A DNA stretch of 64,000 nt from Magnetospirillum sp. 64-120 (GTDB lineage: Bacteria; Pseudomonadota; Alphaproteobacteria; Rhodospirillales; Magnetospirillaceae). Under the pieces are notes generated by a model. It was not told the DNA's origin. It saw only the letters and a list, made by a program, of their open reading frames with translations, and searched no databases. The position numbers and the translations under genes were made by a program. The stretch spans positions 434,001 through 498,000 of the forward strand of contig MKVK01000014.1 in NCBI GenBank assembly GCA_001898825.1, written 5' to 3'. Positions 62,296-64,000 of the stretch are shown piece after piece. The stretch's first letter is position 1. Every line of letters begins with the position of its first letter.

Positions 62296-64000
62296 TCAAG
62301 ACGCCCGCAAACCGTTCAGGAAATGCTGCAAGGTGTTGCGCAGTCCCGCCGCCTGTGCCGCCAGCATCTCGGCCGCTTCATGAACGTGGCCGGCTTGGTC
62401 GTGGGTTTCGTCGGCGGCTTGCGCCAGTCCCGAGATGTTGTCGTTGACCTGATGCGATCCCGACGCGGCCAGGGCCACCGAACGGGCGATCTCGTCGGTG
62501 GCCGCGCCTTGCTGCTCCACCGCCACCGAGATGGCGGCCGCCGTCTCACTGAGCCGCGCCATGGTGGTCTCGACCTGACGGATGGCCGAAGCCGCCTCGC
62601 CGGTGGTGGCCTGGATGGCGCCGATCTGGGCGGCGATTTCCTCGGTGGCCTTGGCGGTCTGGTTGGCCAGGGCCTTGACCTCGCCGGCGACCACCGCGAA
62701 GCCCTTGCCGGCCTCGCCGGCGCGCGCCGCCTCGATGGTGGCGTTCAGCGCCAAAAGGTTGGTCTGGTTGGCGATGGTGCTGATCAGGCTGGTCACCTCG
62801 CCGATACGCCCGACGGTTTCCAACAGGCTGCCCATGCAGGTGGTGGTCTGTTCCAGTTCGTCCACCGCCGCCTGGGACAGGCTGGACGAATCCTCGACCT
62901 GACGGGAAATCTCGGCGATGGAAGCCGACAATTCCTCGGCCGCCGAGGCCACCGCCTGCACGCTGCCCGACGCCGACTGCGAGGCGCCCGCCGCCTCGCG
63001 GGTCTGGTCCTGGGCCTGACGGGCCAGACCGGACAGGCTTAGGGAATGGCTGTTCAACTGGGTCGCCGCCGACACCACCTCGCCGGTGATGCCCTGGACG
63101 CTTTGCTCCAAGGTGTCGGCCATGCCCAGCAAAGCTTGACGCCGTTCCGCCTCAAGCCGTTTTTCCGCCTGTTCCTGCTGGTCGCGCAACTGCGCCGCCT
63201 CGCGCATGGAATCGCGGAACACCCGCAGCGCCCGGGCCATGGCGCCGATCTCGTCATGGCGCTGGTCGCCCACCACGTCGGCCTGCAGATCGCCGCTGGA
63301 CAGCCGGGTCATGGTGCTTTCCATGCCGCGCACCGGGCCGATCACCCGCGCCTGGGTGACCACCAGACCGATCAGGCACAGCCCCAGGGCCACCAAGGCG
63401 GCGGCGATGCTGAGCACCAGCACCCGGCCGGCATGGGCCTGTTGATCCTCGGAAACTTGCACGGCCAGGGCCGAGGCCGCCCCCTGCGCATCGACCAGGG
63501 TGGCGATGGCTTGGCTGGCGGCGGCGAACCATTGGGCATTGTCCACCGGATAGGGCTGACCGGCCATGCCGGCGGCCAGCACCGCCTGACGGGTGGCTTC
63601 GAATTCCTGGAAATACTGGCGTTGGATGGCGGCGACCGGCGGGACCATGCTGGCCTTCATGTCCCCCTGGCGCGCCAGAATACGGACGAATTCCCACGCC
63701 CCCATGACCCGGCCGCGGAATTCGCCCAGCAGCGCCATGTCGGCGCCCTTCATGGCCCGTCCCGAAGCGACGATCCCGGCCACATAGCCCCGTTCACGGC
63801 CGGCATATTCGGCCATCACCGCCAATTGCGAGCGCATGTCTTCGGTCATGGACACCAGGGGCGTCTGGGAATTGGCTTGGATCAAGCCCAGGCGCAGCAT
63901 CAGCCCGCCTTCGATGACCGAAGACGAGGTGGGGAACCACGCCGCCAGCACCGCCGGGGGCCGCTGGCTTTTCACCTGGGTCAAGGCGCTGTCAACCTGC
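62296..64000 (-). CDS. Methyl-accepting chemotaxis protein (5' end outside window)
   Basis: The frame is open to the right edge, so the first membrane helix and N-terminus are missing; the TTG at 63984 is internal. Visible parts are a helical periplasmic sensor resembling the nitrate/nitrite-sensing type (~190 residues), a membrane helix ([20 protein letters not shown]), HAMP ([20 protein letters not shown]) and a full MCP signalling domain with the tip [20 protein letters not shown] then [20 protein letters not shown]. It should signal to CheA/CheW. Ligand not determined. Confidence 0.93.
   Translation of the reverse strand, partial: QVDSALTQVKSQRPPAVLAAWFPTSSSVIEGGLMLRLGLIQANSQTPLVSMTEDMRSQLAVMAEYAGRERGYVAGIVASGRAMKGADMALLGEFRGRVMGAWEFVRILARQGDMKASMVPPVAAIQRQYFQEFEATRQAVLAAGMAGQPYPVDNAQWFAAASQAIATLVDAQGAASALAVQVSEDQQAHAGRVLVLSIAAALVALGLCLIGLVVTQARVIGPVRGMESTMTRLSSGDLQADVVGDQRHDEIGAMARALRVFRDSMREAAQLRDQQEQAEKRLEAERRQALLGMADTLEQSVQGITGEVVSAATQLNSHSLSLSGLARQAQDQTREAAGASQSASGSVQAVASAAEELSASIAEISRQVEDSSSLSQAAVDELEQTTTCMGSLLETVGRIGEVTSLISTIANQTNLLALNATIEAARAGEAGKGFAVVAGEVKALANQTAKATEEIAAQIGAIQATTGEAASAIRQVETTMARLSETAAAISVAVEQQGAATDEIARSVALAASGSHQVNDNISGLAQAADETHDQAGHVHEAAEMLAAQAAGLRNTLQHFLNGLRAS

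Noticed and set aside
1-64000. Mobile elements, prophage, tRNA or attachment sites
   Set aside because: No transposase, integrase or phage structural gene and no cloverleaf was recognised; only the small dispersed repeats at 9719 and 14985 stand out.

Overview
The window is GC-rich chromosomal DNA from a Gram-negative bacterium, most likely an alphaproteobacterium of the Rhodospirillales and close to Magnetospirillum. The reasons are the trpB-trpA-accD-folC order, the psd-pssA pair, the Mla-type lipid transport operon with an auxiliary lipoprotein, the many chemotaxis-like and partner-switch signalling proteins, and a dispersed palindromic repeat of a kind common in such genomes. This placement is inference from gene content; no rRNA gene is present. 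I see no tRNA, rRNA, CRISPR array, IS element or prophage.

Layout. 1-3011: a TPR-methyltransferase cut by the window edge and an EAL-CBS-GGDEF cyclic-di-GMP protein. 3173-9673: a chain of plus-strand genes with overlapping or nearly touching ends: a GAF/PP2C phosphatase fused to an anti-sigma-type ATPase, a STAS protein, an MlaE/MlaF/MlaD-type lipid ABC transporter with lipoprotein, and an RNA m5U methyltransferase. 9870-14360 (minus): a Pmp3-like peptide, folC, accD, trpA and trpB. 14548-17867: a c-type cytochrome, release factor RF3, an AraC/GyrI regulator and a small ribbon-helix-helix protein.

18023-35796 (minus) is a type I secretion locus: two consecutive ABC transporter genes, an HlyD-type adaptor, and a 12.4-kb gene for a roughly 4,139-residue repeat protein. 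The giant protein has a nested internal repeat order (A-B-C-D-E-C-D-E-A-B-C), and both ABC subunits have non-canonical signature motifs. No TolC gene is in the window. Opposite the promoter end of this operon is a 34-codon membrane peptide gene with a strong ribosome binding site and an FNR/CRP-like site upstream.

36263-45523 (minus) is the most unusual signalling region. Six genes, nearly all overlapping, encode a two-helix periplasmic sensor, an MFS transporter fused to a sensor/HAMP module, a solute-binding protein with a twin-arginine signal, a formyltransferase-fold enzyme, a membrane PP2C phosphatase with a C-terminal ATPase, and a STAS protein. An MCP-like protein and a small protein follow. 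It looks like an extracytoplasmic sensing/transport module that ends in a phosphorylation partner switch.

45728-64000 is mostly housekeeping and envelope functions: murI, a GT4 glycosyltransferase, an SGNH hydrolase, an OmpA-type porin, pssA/psd, a LysM protein, cytochrome b561 and cytochrome c', isocitrate dehydrogenase, a Lon-family protease with a zincin, phhB, a Sel1-repeat protein, small secreted proteins and a chemoreceptor cut by the window edge. Several convergent gene pairs share bidirectional terminators.
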